Below, piece by piece: positions 1 to 23,800 of a stretch of 64,000 bases of DNA (positions within the stretch are counted from its first letter, which is position 1; the number at the start of each line of letters is the position of its first letter). The stretch covers positions 62,001 to 126,000 of the forward strand of contig JAMWET010005504.1 of the NCBI GenBank assembly GCA_024036415.1, given 5' to 3'. Made by a program: the position numbers and the translations under genes. Origin of the DNA: Prochilodus magdalenae (Eukaryota > Chordata > Actinopteri > Characiformes > Prochilodontidae). The notes beneath the pieces are model-generated. The model ran no database searches and was not told the DNA's origin. It was given only the letters and a program-made list of their open reading frames with translations.

Positions 1-9755
<9,755 letters not shown>

Positions 9756-10206
9756 CAGCTGTCGACGTGAGGAGAAGTCTGGAACGAAAACGAAATTGTC
9801 TTTACCGAAGTTATCAACTAATTAAGCAAATGTATACCCAATCCCCCGTCCCAAGGTGTATTCATTCTCTTTTTGTCCCGACAAACACAGTGAAGGACTT
9901 TGCGGCTCTGACTTAGACATTATTAAAGACTAAAGGAGGACGTCATGTTAGAATATTATTTGGCTCCAACGAAGTGGAGACGATTTTGTGACAGGTTTCC
10001 AGGGAAGACTGGAGTTTTATGGCTTGCGAGACCGAGATTGAGAAAAAGACTGCAAGGACACGTACAAAAAGAAAACAAGGAGTGCAATACCAAGACAACC
10101 AAAAGAACGTGCATGCATTTTGAATATTTAAGTGACTGAATTACCAGTAATCCATATAGTAATAAGAAATACATTGATTTTTGTAATAAAAGTAAAAGCC
10201 AATAAA
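9756..10206 (+). other. fam131b: fam131b 3' UTR with candidate poly(A) signal
   Basis: Sequence after the stop has no further coding frame that fits the gene. An AATAAA hexamer lies at 10201-10206, about 450 bp past the stop, and an ATTAAA lies near 9922. Either could serve. Sequence alone cannot choose, and longer 3' ends are possible. Confidence 0.4.
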
Positions 10207-10221
10207 ATGATCTGTATTTGT

Positions 10222-10293
10222 ATGTACGTACAACATGTATGTATGTTTGTATGTGTGTCTGAATGTCTGAATGTATGTAAGTATGTATGTATA
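10222..10293. repeat. imperfect GTAT-type microsatellite
   Basis: A degenerate tetranucleotide tract (GTAT, GTGT and AATGTCTG variants) follows the candidate fam131b poly(A) signal. It also creates several chance open frames on both strands. Confidence 0.7.
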
Positions 10294-10395
10294 AAGGTAT
10301 ATTCTGGAACAAAAGAACATATTATCAATTCGCCATTTGGCAATAATGTTGTGTGAAGTGTCCCCTATGTATTTTACCTCCAGCATCCGCAAACT

Positions 10396-10421
10396 CACTC
10401 ACACACACACACACACACACA

Positions 10422-10454
<33 letters not shown>
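10396..10454. repeat. (CA)n microsatellite
   Basis: A CA dinucleotide run interrupted once by TC, in the intergenic DNA beyond fam131b. Confidence 0.9.
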
Positions 10455-10456
<2 letters not shown>

Positions 10457-13400
10457 AATCTATTTTTCTCCTTTATATAACCAAGCACAATACTGCCCAA
10501 CTGGAAACAGTGCTGCCCGTTCAACATCCATACTGAACTGCTATTTATAATACTTATGCACTATTATGGACATAAAAGAATGTACTGTCTCTTGAGTGAT
10601 GATTCTGTTTCTTGTTACATCAGCTGTTTCCATACTTCGTCTTTGTGTTTTATTTTATTTTTGTTTGTTTTATTTCCCTCACCATAGTACAGAGTATTGG
10701 TGATTCTGAGGTTATCGAAAGGTATAACACCTATACATTGAGAGGCTAACAGACTTGGAAAATATGCAATATAGCTTGCATACAACATCGTGAAATTAAG
10801 CATAGCAGGGTGCGTAGCAAACTCAATAGGCCTTCACTAGCCGATCTCAAAAACAAGCTCACACAGTTTTCCGTCACGGTTCTGACATTCAGAGACTTCT
10901 TATTTGGTATTGGATCTTGGGTAAGAATAGAATCTACACACACTTAACAGATCCAAAGTGGGATCAATTATGTGGTTTAGGAACACATTAATAATCATAC
11001 TGGCTTTTAGGAACTTTCTCAAAGACAATTTTGGTGAATGAGGCCCAGCAGTCACAATGAATTAACTCAAAGTTGCTCAGAAATATGGGCAATTTTCATC
11101 CTTTGAAAACAGCAGGCTAAGCTTTGATCACTATATCACACTTTTTGTATAATGTTGACATGGCAGACCGCATGACTGTGGCCATGATGGCTGAAACAGG
11201 AGAATCGGAGGTGCTTGTTACATGTGTTGAGGCTTCCATCTAATTATGTAGAAAAGCTGCTTTCTGCTAGCTGACCAAGAGAAGAGACGAAAATAGCAAA
11301 TACGTGTGGAAAACCGTTTTCATTAAATGATTGCTCTTGGATCACGCTGCGTGAAGTGGAGCAACGTTTATTTTTGTATATCTAATAAATTCTATATGTA
11401 AATGTTCTAAATGGTAGACAAAGGTCGTATGAGCTTGCCATGACTGTGAAAGGGAAGAGACTTGTTTCCACTGTTGAGTGAGTGAAGAAAACTCATTCAG
11501 AAGCTGCAATTCATATTCTTAAGCTTTTTTTTCTTTACACAAATTTAGATGTTTTTCAGATGCTGATGGAAAAGGCCACATGAGGAAAACTGCACTGTGC
11601 ACATCTTATTTTTCATATACATGTTGCCTTTAATGCTGACATGTCGAGGGATTGTGGAATGTCATATAGTCATTAGCAGCCCACATTACGTCATAGTATT
11701 ATTATAGGCACTGCTTCGTTTGGGTTTGGTATAGAATGGTGTTAAACAAGCCTAATAACTCCACAGTACAATTCTGCTGCAATACCAAGTCTGAATTTGA
11801 CCAATAATAAGGTGCAAAAGAGATTTGCCGTCAGATGGACCAGGAATATGGGTCGAGCTGTTATAAGTTGTAGCCTCATATCCAGTATGTGTGCAATTTC
11901 ATGTGTTGTGTGTAAATAAAGGTCTTACTGTGAGGAAGGTCCCTGTATGGTTGGAAGTCTTCAAACCAGACCAGAGATGATATAGAACAAGCTCCTCTGA
12001 ACATAAACACACAGATGATTTGCACAGATCAGGTTTGAGTACATTGCAGATGACCACACCTATGTTAAGTGACTTAAGACCTGTCTAAGACTCATTCTGA
12101 ACCGTGTACAACTTTTTTTTAACATGTACACATCCTGTAGTTCAGTGTTGGTCTCGACTCAAACTCTTTCTTACCTGACGGAGGACTTGGACTTAAGACC
12201 CCTAAAATTTCAGTCTGAGGAACAAACAAGAACAAAGCTGATTAAATCAGTATCGCCAGGCTACATGTAGTAAATTAATAAAACCCTTTGGCCTTCCTCA
12301 CTCTTGGTATCAACATCCGTCCTGAGTGATGTGATGAGTGAAAGGTGAGCCATTTATAGCTGGCATTCCATGTTTCTGAAACATGTCTCCCTTTACTACA
12401 TCAGTCTCTCGCTGCATTTGTTGTCAGACAAAAACTTATATAACATATATTCATGTTGGTGTAAATGAAAGGGCTGTTATATATGAACTGACCGCATTAA
12501 CTGCTCACACGACTTTTAAACAAATGGTAGAGGTTACATGGCTGCTTTTATCTATGTTGTGATCACACAGCTCATATTAGGGGGCCATGCATCAAGATGC
12601 CTTAGCCTCCACACTATGAATGCTATTTGGTCATATATGTCCCTAACCCCCAGTGAAGGTGGTTTGAGTGATTGGATCACAATGTGCATCTTGCTATGAA
12701 CATGACAAGGCTTGAGTTTCCACCCTTTCACGGGTGGCTTTGCCTTCAGTTCTGCTTCAGCTTTCGCTGCACACATTACTGCAGCGATGCTCTCTCACAG
12801 CTTACAGCAATAAATACAGCTTCAAATTAAGAGCCTTTCATTATAGGAAAACACTTTGGCCTTGAACAAAGCACTACATGCAGGAAGCACTTAGCTATTA
12901 GGCTAGTATACTTTATTTACAAACTACTGACTAACCAACTTACTGACGGGTTCTGCATCAAATGTATTGTGTATTTGGTCCTTCAGAGGGCTGAAATTGA
13001 ACCTGACAGGCTTTAAAGTGTTTAGTTTTGTGCTGTGCAACATCTGCAACTTACCAGAGGAAATTCTCTACTACATTGAGAGTCAGAAGCTTGAGAGAAG
13101 TCTTAGATTCCCATTAATGCATCTGATGCTGCACTGTAACAAATGCACATTGAAACAAATCAGTAAAGCCGATCAACAAACCCCATAAAGAACAGCAGGA
13201 TTCCCACACATTCAGTGCTTGGGCCCCTGACACACTCCAGAGCCGGGCTTAACAGTCACGATTTATTGCATAGTTATTACTTCCTTAACAAGTGTTCACC
13301 ATCTAAATCATGTGACTCCATGACATCACTTTGATACATAGCTACAAAACAACTGGTACTAAACCTGCCTAGTTTGTGCATTACACGTTCTATCCACACT

Positions 13401-14430
13401 AAGAGCAAAAAAAGAGACCCATAAATAAGTAATACACAGAACAGACATTAAAATTGAAAAGAAAGAAAAACAAGTGCTTGTTTACTCCTGTCCCCTTTTA
13501 GATCTACACCCTTCAGCTATTACATAGCAAAAAAAAAAAAAAAGGAAGACAATTTAACAGCACATACATGTAGTACATACAGACCGTGTTCATTATTGCT
13601 TAGAGTCTTTGGTTTAAAGACATGAGAGCAACCTGAGAGACTGAGAGATGAGATGAAGATGAAGGGGTGAAACAAAAGGTAGGGCTGGAGAAGAATGGGT
13701 AAATATGAGGAATTCATAGGCTTCAAAATAAGTCTTGAGGACAGGAGAAGACAGAGTGTAGAGTAAGGACTATGTCCAAATGCAAAGTCTGTGCAGTTGT
13801 GCACAGATGCTGCACTGATTGGTACGGAAATATCAGCAGAAAATGCTGCATGCATATTATATGAAAACTGCAGGCTCTGCAGTGCAGCCCTTGAACACAC
13901 CCTAAATTTAAACTAAAGTTTCAGTGCTGAATAGTTTATAGGGCACCACCTGCTGGCTGAACTTCACTGAACAATTTGGAAGCTCGAGACCTGACAAATG
14001 GGGCTGAAAGGAAAAGGATACAACACTTGGAAGGTGCTAAAAAGGATCTTGTAACATTCTGATATGTTCTAAGTGCTGTTTATGCCATGCCTGGGGCACA
14101 CTGCTGCTAGTTAACAGATGAATGCATCACTGAAATGCTGCTGTGTTGTACTTATACACTAAATTGATGCCTCTGAAATATTACCAGAAACAAAAAGAAG
14201 AAGTAGAGCTAGTTATCGGCACAGTAAACGTTTACATTACCTCTCTCCTCATAGGAGCCCTGAACTACCTGTATCACTAAATTTATCATTTAATTCCTGG
14301 TTTGGTGTATTAGTCCTTCATCAAATGAATGTGACACATTTGAATGGATTCGTTATTTCTAGTACTATATAGATATTATATAGAGTGTTCACATACAGCT
14401 GAGGATTAATTGGCTAGGTGCCTTTTGCAT
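10455..14430. other. intergenic DNA between fam131b and clcn1
   Basis: No gene or RNA gene is recognised. The sequence is AT-rich, with short chance frames and a poly(A) run near 13529-13543. Around 12150-12230 it resembles a common fish dispersed repeat (alternating GACTYGGACTT-like words), too weak to name. The two neighbouring genes converge on this interval, so their transcripts end at its borders. Confidence 0.45.
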
Positions 14431-14439
14431 TTTACTCAC

Positions 14440-14453
14440 TTTATTGATTTATT
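14440..14453 (-). terminator. clcn1: candidate clcn1 poly(A) signals
   Basis: Read on the - strand, two AATAAA hexamers lie at 14448-14453 and 14440-14445, about 720 bp beyond the clcn1 stop codon. I saw no closer canonical hexamer between here and 15170, so these are the best visible candidates for the transcript end. Confidence 0.35.
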
Positions 14454-14539
14454 TCCAATTTTATTAACCTGATTAAGGCCCGAAAAAGGACGTGGTGTTT
14501 TTTCATTTTTTTTTATCCAATGCCAACCTAACAGTATTG

Positions 14540-14602
14540 GGTGGGCACTTCATAGTACCAGGTGCTCACCTGATAGTATCTGGTGTGCACCTGGTAGTAT
14601 CT
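14540..14602. repeat. three-copy 21-bp minisatellite
   Basis: Three consecutive 21-bp units at 14540-14560, 14561-14581 and 14582-14602, each of the form GGTGNNCACYTSRTAGTAYCW. The unit length is a multiple of three, so a chance open frame runs through it. It lies in the presumed clcn1 3' UTR or just past it. Confidence 0.75.
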
Positions 14603-14714
14603 GATTTTTACCTAAAAAACAAATTCACTAAGTTCCTTTTAGTTCAATTAATAACAGCCATACACTACGTCCCTTCACAGGCTCTGTAATTAACTCACTT
14701 TCTCTCACACTCAT

Positions 14715-14785
14715 CTTTTAAACCGCTTTATCCTTCTGGGTTGCTGGAGCCTGTCACAGCCTTCAATGGGCAGTAGGCAGGAAAT
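14715..14785. mobile_element. short dispersed-repeat fragment
   Basis: The words ACCGCTTTATCCTTCTGGGT and GGAGCCTGTCACAGC match a very common fish dispersed repeat with a CCGCTTATCC...GGAGCCTATCCCAGC core. Only the core is left, and the parent family is not assigned. Confidence 0.4.
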
Positions 14786-15169
14786 TAACTTGTTAGAATT
14801 AAATATTTATAACTAAAACTCAAGCAATATTTCATTTGGCATAACTAACTTATTCTATGATACTCTAAAACATCTAAAAAGAAAAGGAATAAGTGGCTAT
14901 ATTCATGATTTTTTCTTGTTTTTTGAAGAGGAACAAAATGTCCTGATTGCTGAAATAAAATTTAGGAACTTAAAAACTCAACATTTACCCTTTTTACTTC
15001 TTAAACCAACAAAATGATGCAGAATTCATTAAATAATGTTTTACAAATTCACAGATGCTCAGGAAAAGAAGACAGATAAAAAAACAGACATCACACTTTC
15101 AAAAACAGCTTAGAAAGAAATATATATATAAAAAATAAAACAAAATACACAGATCATTTTTCACAGCTC

Positions 15170-17811
15170 CTAAAGGGGTTCTTCATCATCGCTTTCTTCT
15201 GCACCGTCTCCCTTGTGCTTAGGGGCGGGTTGCAGAGTGGAGAGAGAGATGGAAGGAAGAGAGGAAGTAGGCAGAGTGGGGCTGTTGTTGGGACTTTCTC
15301 CCTCGCTGCTGCTGCTACTTCCTGTCCCACTACTGCTGCTACTGCTTCCTGTGGTGGAGCTGCTGGTGTTCTCCACCACCACTTCCCGCGTTACTCCTTC
15401 AATCCACACCTCCATCTCCTCCTGCTGTCGGGCTGGGGTAGTAGGGGCTGGGGTGGGGAGGTGGGGGGTAACCACCAGGGACGGGACAGGAGAGGAGGGT
15501 GACCCCGTGGGAGAGATAGGGGAAGACGGGGCTGGCGATGTCTGCGAGGGCTTTGAGGACTTGCGTCTAGTGTCACGAAAACTGGCTAGAGGGGGGCGTA
15601 AGCGAACGCCACTGCGTGTAGAGCCCTCAATGGCTTTCTGAAGCTGAGGAAAGCAGAAAACAAGACATGTGTAAAAACAGTATTTGGAAAATATAAATGA
15701 CTACAGCCAGTGCCTTGCTCACTGTATATGAATAAATCAAATACAGCTAATGTCTGTTTAAGTCAAAGGGACATACCAGCGTTACAGTCCCTGTCTGTAT
15801 AAAAGGGCGTGCTGCCTTGCATTGTCCACTTCACCCATGCACTCCAGACACAACTACAGTAGTCTGGCTGCACCCTAATTCCATAACTTCCGTTTTAAAA
15901 ATGCTGATTTAGGCACAAAATAATCACAACAGCCTCACAGTCACCAAAATGGCCACAAGTTTGCTGTAACCACAAGAGGCAGAGGTAGTTTTGTGAATCT
16001 GGTGCTGCAGGCAAAGACAGAAATGGATGCAGATTTTAAAGTCAGCTGAACGAGGCTTTAGGTTTCTGTTTTGCACATTCATCCATGGTAGGTGCAATCT
16101 TTTTTAATTTAACTAATATTTCTTACTTTGAGTGCTGTAATAATATTTTAAGGCTCAAGGTATATACATATATAATATTTTACATGTGCAGTACAGTTAC
16201 AGTATGTGTTACATGTACAGTCTAATTTCAAATCTGTATTTTAATAGGGGCCTACGGTTGATGACTTCGCAAATACTGCTCATAATTGAAAGTTCGACCT
16301 GAATCTAATTTGTTGAACGCTGATTGCTATATAGCAAAAACCTGTCATGTCATATTTGAGATATTGTTCCAATCTTTTTGTTTATTTTTCAAAACTGTAT
16401 GACAGCAGTACACCAGTCACCATAACACACTACCATGTTGTGTATGGTCTTAGGTGTGATATGAATACTGGACTTTTTGCAACAGTTAGGGCACCTTGGT
16501 CAAATTTGTTTTTCTATATTTGACACTGAAAAAAAATCTAAATTATGTTTATTAACTGCATAATAAGTAGAAAAGGTTCATATTTAAGGTTAAAATAAGG
16601 TTAATATTCGTGTAAAATATGTGTTAACAATTTCTTACCTAAAACATTAACCAGACTCATAATTTGACTGAGATTTCAAACTTTTGCATGCAACGATATA
16701 TGATTAGAATGGATTCACACTGATATGAATGGATGCGTGTGTGTCTACCTCCTTTAGTGCCACCACTCCAACCAGCTTGCCTATGCTGGTCACATAGGCG
16801 TGACTGAGACCCAGTAAGGAGAACAATGTATGAGTCTGTTGTTAAAATAAAAAGAGAGACTCACTGTTAAAAACTATGATACAGTAAAGGACAAAGTATC
16901 GGAGTGAGTGCTTACAACAAGAGGGGTCGCCTACATACTGCAGCTTTCGGCAATATAATTTTTTCAACAGCCAATATTCTGACTACAATTCCCAAACAAT
17001 ATATTGTGCAGTTCTATATACTGCAGTTCTAGTACTGTGTGATATCCATCATATCACAGGCCATTCTTAAATTTTCAGTTAATAATAATTTAACATTAAA
17101 AGCATTAATTAAATATTATTTTAGGGAATCTCTAAATAAAACACATTACTGGAAAAACACATATTCCTGGTATTTCTTTACATTACATTTCTTTATGTAT
17201 ACAAGGCATACAGAACATGTGCACAGACTGTATTTAAATGTCCAAGTGGTATCTATGTCTTCAGCCTGACATATTTATTGGACACCAATACCAGCCTGCA
17301 TGATTAAGTGGTATCAGGTAAAACTATGAGACAATTCAGTTTAGGCCAATTCACCACTTAGTTAACTTTTGCAAAAAACTCTCCATGAGCCTGGCAAATG
17401 TCAGTCCGTCTGTGGCAGGATGGGTATGATCAAGCAAAGAAGCAGAACATCTGGTCAATGAATCTTCAAAACCTTCAATCTCTTGAAAGCTGCAACTGCT
17501 TTATACGTAGTGTCAAAATTTCACGATGAATGGACCAATAGAAATTGTGCAATTAAAAAAAAGGAAACTTTTATATAACTTCTGTTAAAAGCTAAGAAGA
17601 GGCTTTTTTTTCTTGTTTTACAGAATTCAATATAACAGGAAAGAGATTAATTGAAACTGAAAAAATAAAAAAAAACATAATATTACAGCATAATATTACA
17701 TCTCACCTTGTGCAATGAAGTTCTCTCCACGAGCTGAAAAGGGGAAGGATCTATCCGTATCTGATCAAGCTCTAGTGGCTTATCCATCTCTGACTCCTCC
17801 CATGCTTTTAT
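15170..17811 (-). other. clcn1: clcn1 exons 21-23, second CBS domain and C-tail
   Basis: Exon 21 (17811-17707) gives [10 protein letters not shown] and [13 protein letters not shown]. Exon 22 (16835-16749) gives [20 protein letters not shown]. Exon 23 (15643-15170) completes CBS2 with [19 protein letters not shown]. After CBS2 comes a tail of about 130 residues, Pro/Ser-rich, with a run of Ser, Gly and Thr near 15300-15360. It ends in the acidic ESDDEEPL, comparable to the acidic human end DEEDEDELIL. The stop is the codon at 15172-15170. Confidence 0.88.
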
Positions 17812-20800
17812 CTGTGTCAAACAGTACTAGATGAGCTCACTAACCAAATACGTTGGATTAGTACTCTGTATTCTAGGAACCCCATAAGGCCTTAACAACT
17901 ACGACAACAGCTATTAGGAGATTAGCCATACTGAATTAGCCAGCTAAATTTTAAATCATATTTCAAAAAGGACTATCAACCTCTTCAGGTGTCATTGTAT
18001 CAGTGAGAGGTGGAGGAGTTGGTTCCTGGGGAGAAACAGTAACATGTTGAAAAATCACTCTGCATTTTAACTATATTTATTATTAATATCTGTTATGCCA
18101 CAATAATTTCTACAACACAAATTTTGTACACACTTGTGTAAAAGTTCTTTAGAAACCATAATTATACGTAGGACAATGACATCATAAAGAACCATCTGAA
18201 TGCATACATGGTTCTCTGCAGGGATAAATCATTTTTCTCTGTATGAAAACATTTGCATTGTAAAAATAACATTGTTATTTTTAAGTCTACTGCTGCATAT
18301 ATAAGATGCAATAAAATGAATAGCTCTAATTTAGGATATTTGGTACATCCAAATTGAATGATGTTTCAATGAATAAATTCCTACTATTCTTATACACAAC
18401 CACCCCGAGAAGTAAATCAATAGTAACTGGACAATGTTACTTAATCATGAATTTAATTGTCATGCTTAATACTTGATCACAATTTCTTTCAGCCAATGAC
18501 AACTTTAAGTCTGGAAGCCATAGGCGTTGCTGTGTCTTCTGTGGTGATGCTCTGCCAGGCCTATACTGCAGTTCCTGCTTGTGCTTTTGGTGTTTCATCT
18601 TCAGTTTTGGTTTCAGTATGTGAAATACATGCTGGTTTGGTTTGAGTTTGGTTTCACTTTGTTTCCTAAAGAAGTCTTGGGTTTCACATTTTGCTTCGTC
18701 CATCACCCATCTGCACTGTTAAGTGTGGTTTGATTTAGTTCCCTTTGTTTGAATAACAGCAGATTCAGACAAATTCACTTAAGAATTCACACTGCTGCTT
18801 TTGTCAACAAACACAAGAGACTTCTTGACAACTAAACTGTACTAGTATGTACCTGTGTCTGACCCTCCATCTGTCGTTCTGAAGAAGAAGAGAAGAGGTT
18901 GTGTAAAGTTCTCCTGAAAGACTGAAGGGGGCCTTTATCTAGAACAAAAAGTGAGATAAAAAGAAAGATAGAATGGTCAGGCTTTGGTATTGATAGCACA
19001 GAAACAGTAACAGAAATGATAATTATGGAAACTGATGCTAAATTCTAATCTGTTCCAAAACTGCAGGATGGAATTAAATCTAATGAACGGCATTATTTCT
19101 GTTCAGTACGACATTATGTCTTGTTCCTGATTATCTCCAAACAATACCCTTGACTTACCTGGAGCAGTGTGATTTGTGGAAGGTTCTGGAGGTTTGGGTG
19201 TAGGTAAAGGGCCATTTCTTTCCTCTTGTATGGGTGTACTCTGAAATGTTGACAGAGCAAAATTAACCCACAAAGTGCCTTTTTGAGGAAGCAAACATAT
19301 GAAAATAAATTAAGAATGAACATACTGCACATCTTTTATTGTATTGATGAAACAAACCAATATAAACTGCACCTGGTTTCAGTTCTGAACAAGTTTGCAT
19401 TCACTGTATTCAACATCAAAGGCAGTATATTCTTTTATATATTCTTTTTATTTCCTCTAAACATACAAGAATCTGATTTATTTAGGGGTTAAATATATAT
19501 CTGTTTCCAGTACACAACATTGTGGCTATTTAGAGGTGAGATGCTCTAGGGCCGAGAGGATGTTTGTTCCTAAGCATGTGACCTCATTAAGGGGGGGATG
19601 CTGCCCACTTATTAAGAATTCCTATTTCCAGCAAAGAGCCAGTGCAGTGACCAAATGTATCTTGTTTCACATCATAATGTGCCTGGGACAGAAATTCAAG
19701 CTATAAAAGCTGTATCCTAGCTACCAACATTTTGAATCCAGCATGGTCGCCTTTCTTCACTTGACATTAACCTTAGAAAAAACTATGGTGATTTATATAA
19801 AGGTCCAATTCCACACATCACAATGCATTTTACAATTATTTTAAATGTTTTACATAATATATATTAAATACATATAAAGACGCATTGTGAGAAGAAAACA
19901 ATTATGTAGCTAAAGAAAGAAATAAATACTGGAAAAAACTAAAAATCTGGTATTCAAAATATTAGAAACCAGAAAATTATCTGAACAACACATTGGACAC
20001 ATTGACCTGGATTTATGAAACCACGTACTTCTGTGGGGGATCAAATGTTTGCTTATTGAATAATAGCTTGTTGGCAGTACTACATAGTTTTCAGTTAGTT
20101 AACTCCTAACTTATTGGCATTTACGATTTAGCACAGCTTGCTAATTCTCCAGATTGCTAGTTAGCATGCTCTTAGTCATTTTTATTACTGAGATTAGTTG
20201 TGCAGGTTAGCTGTCCTTCCAGAGCTGCAATGATTCAGACTGCACAGAGCGATAAAGCCGACATAGCTGAGCTGTGGTGTGCCCTTTGTTAAACAGTGAA
20301 TTTGGGCAGCTTAAAAGAGAAGGGGACCAAAAAGTTCAATTTAATTACTTTAATTTTTAAGATGACGGTTAAGAAAAGCATGTTTCCTTTGCTATCCTCC
20401 ATCGCTTACCACTGCTCAGATCCAGGTTAATGCAACTTACTGTGAAATAACTAATGCTCATTCACCTTTAATATTTAAAAGTTTTATTAAAAAGCAAAAT
20501 AAATAATTGTATATAATAATAATAATAATAATGATGATGATGATTATTATTATTATCACAAAAATAAGAGTGAAAATGTATTCCCTTCATTACAAGTAGC
20601 AGCTAAATAAATAAATGTATAAATGTCTATCATTCAAAATATCAGAGAATATCAATCTCTCTTCTTCTGACACACCTTTTCACCTCCACTTTCTTCTCCT
20701 TCTTCATCCATAAAAGCAAAAGATTCCCAGCTGACCTTATCACATGAACCTTGACCTTGCAAACTCTGTCCCTGCATCAAGAGCCGCCTTTCTGCTGACA

Positions 20801-23800
20801 GCCACCAATCACAGAGCGCAAGTAGCTCAGACCGATCAATGCTGCCCAACAGAATCATTGACTCTGAGGTCGAGAGACAGAAGAAGTGTCAGATCAGCAT
20901 TTATCGCATGGTCTTATCAAACTGGTTTCAGTTCAAGGCAAACTCTATTCAAGTCAGCCGCATTTCAATTCAAACAAGCACAATGGTGTTAGTGTTGCTT
21001 TCTGGAAACCAGCTCCAGGTTAATCAATAAATACATTATGCACACCAAACTAAAGCAGAGAAACAGATTTCGATCCCATATGAATGGCTAAATTAGCCAG
21101 TGAGGGTGGCCAAATTAGTGAGTAATCTATGAGGACCTCCTATGTAAATGTATGCAAGTCAACATATAACCAGTGCGCTATAAACCTGTGTAGCCAAAGT
21201 GTATATTGCATCGAAACCCATTTGCACCAGGTGAAGATTTTATATCCATGTCCAATTTTAATTAAAATTGTGACTAATGACAATTAATTTATTTTATAAA
21301 ATCAAGAATAATGTGAATTCATATTTTTATAGTGAATAAAGAAACATTTAAAAAAATCTCTCTGAGCAACAACAATCCAAAATGGTTTGACCTTTGATCT
21401 TATCATGGGTGCTTAAATGGCTGTTGTACATAAAGCAAATTGTACATTTTGTAAATCGATAATTTCTTGTGTTATGTTGTCAGTTGTTCACACAAAATCA
21501 AATAGAAAGGTTAAAGGGTGTGTACAGTAGTGATGTTGCCCTAAAGCTTATTTCTGATTCGTTAAACAACCTGGTCTGTTTCAGCCCTTCTTTCCTACTA
21601 AAGATATACATATTCTTAATTCTACAGAAATCTTTTTATTCCTTACACAGAGTTATTTTACACACGCACAAACACACACATACACATAAAATTAATTTAT
21701 GTCTATATAATCTTACCTTTTGAATCCACCAGAGGGATAGTTTTTAGCGAGGTAGAGTCTAGAAGATACAGCAGTTCTCTGTAGGTGGACTGTGAGCACA
21801 GAAACTTCACTTTTCTTACCATGATGTCTTCAACAAAGATATTATATTGACTGTGAAAGAGGAACAAACCATATTTATGCTTATATGCTTCACACTGCAC
21901 TAACAAAATATAAAGAACACTGAAATCAGCATATTTCACTATTTAAAAAAAAAAGCAATTTTGGTTGGTATTGTTTATACAATAAATGTACTGAAAGCAC
22001 ATGTCATTAAGGACATATTTTTCCACTGTAAAAAAATTATTTTAAAAACAATTAAGTATTCAGATCTTGGATATTGGCAAAGATTGTGTTATAATCTATT
22101 TAAATTCAAGGCACAATTACCTTTTACATGGTATCTGTATTAGATATCTGCCGCAAACCTTTATTGTGTGTTTAATCTTTAAATTAACATTAAACATGTG
22201 TTCAGAGTAGTTATCTCACATTTTTGTGTCATCAACACAAAGATTTTTTTCTCGTAGGTGGAGCCTTATTTTAGTCACACCCTGGCATTTTACAGCAGGA
22301 AGTGAGACTGCATCCCTGACCTCTTAGTGGCCATAGGCTGAGAACCCATTGTGTTAAAGTATATGTGTCTCAAAATCTGAAAATCAATGGGTAACTAAAC
22401 ATATTTTCAGCGGTTAAGTAAACTTTTATTTGTTCTAATAAAAAAATGTGATAAAAAAATTAATGTGTGTACAACTCTTCAAAGCTAGCTTATGTTTTAG
22501 AATTATGCTCCAGTGTAGCTACATTTGTCACAACTGCTTGTAACAAAATGGACTGTTCAATCATTTCTAAAATATACATATTTAATGTATAGGGTCACAC
22601 AAAGCAAAAAGAAGTTTGTCAGTTACAAGTCTGAAATGTGACATTGAACTAATTTGGAAGAATGATGTATATAGGCAGAAATGAATCAGATCTCAAACTT
22701 TTAGTTAAGTGCTTTTGTGACTGACTCTCACTTCTTCTCAAAAATTAAGCATCAGGAACCCACAAACTCTTAAATAGTACAAACCTAAATAAAATAATGA
22801 AGACTTACAACTTAAAACAGACAAATAACCAAGAAGGATTATGTGTTCAGGTCACATTGGCCTGTTAAACTGGTAATTCTCGAAACAGCAGCTTTGAAAA
22901 CCTTCATAGCATTTTTAAAACTTAGACTAAATATTTTGGACATTTATTTAGGCTTTCTTTAAGGTCAAGGACAGCAATAAAAACAATAATAGACCAGCAA
23001 AGCAAAGTGTGCACAGGCACTCATTGCGTACTGGCAAGGCTCCAAGTCCACACATTGTTATATCCCGTTGACAAGTCTAAGCCCTAGTGGTGTAGAACAC
23101 TGATAATGAATCACAAGCACTCTGTAACACTCTTAGCAGTGCTTACTGCACTTTAGCTCTGGTAACATAGCGAACCGTTTTGCTCATTTCCATATTTTTA
23201 ATAAGGGCCAAGTTGTGTTTCTAAGTGACCCATGCTTGTCTTTAGTATGAGCGGACCTGTGCCATGAAACGACCCACATACACACTGCTGCTGCCACACT
23301 GCCCACACTGCGTGATCATAACTGCACTACAGAGGAATGCAAAAAAACTCATATTTTAGTGCACAATAATTATTTCTTTGCAGCATTAAAAAGGCATAAA
23401 TACAAAATACCATAACTTTTTCATACTATTTTCTACTATTAAACTAAGCAAATAAGCAGAAACTGGAAATTAATATGTGCAGAAGTGTGTTCTCTGTAGA
23501 GGATGTGCTACTTTACACGTTAACTTATGTGTTAACTTATCAGCACTGGACAAATGAGTAGAATTGACTAATATTTAAAACCCACTTTGAGTGATGTATT
23601 TTACTCTGGAAAAACAGAATGTTGATTTTATATGATGCTGCATTACTGTAAATTTAATGTTAACTGTCTACATTTTATACATTTTTCTGCATGTTACCAT
23701 AACAGTACACCAGTTTACCATAATGTCACCTCACCTGATATGGCCAAATCCTAGCTCAGGCAGGTAGGGTAGTTTCTTGACCTGGATGATGGAGTCATAC

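Larger units (their letters stand above)
15644..23734. other. clcn1 introns 15-22, unassigned sequence
   Basis: Between the small 3' exons the DNA is AT-rich intron. An (AAT)/(ATG)/(ATT) compound microsatellite lies at 20513-20560, just past exon 17, and a short CA run lies near 21660-21690. The interval 21851-23734 (intron 15) has no recognised gene, RNA or intact transposon. Its 22965-23340 part is less AT-rich but not identified. Confidence 0.5.

Noticed and set aside
9956..10398. Overlapping frames around the GTAT repeat
   Set aside because: They come from the microsatellite, occur on both strands and have no similarity to known proteins.
10396..10454. CRISPR-like array in the CA repeats
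   Set aside because: It is a simple dinucleotide tract without spacers, in a vertebrate genome.
15213..15641. 142-codon + frame with poly-Leu as a membrane protein
   Set aside because: It is the antisense shadow of the Ser-rich tail in clcn1 exon 23.
18853..18938. Nearer donor at 18863 for clcn1 exon 19
   Set aside because: It changes phase and gives a stop in the next exon, while the donor after 18853 keeps the frame.
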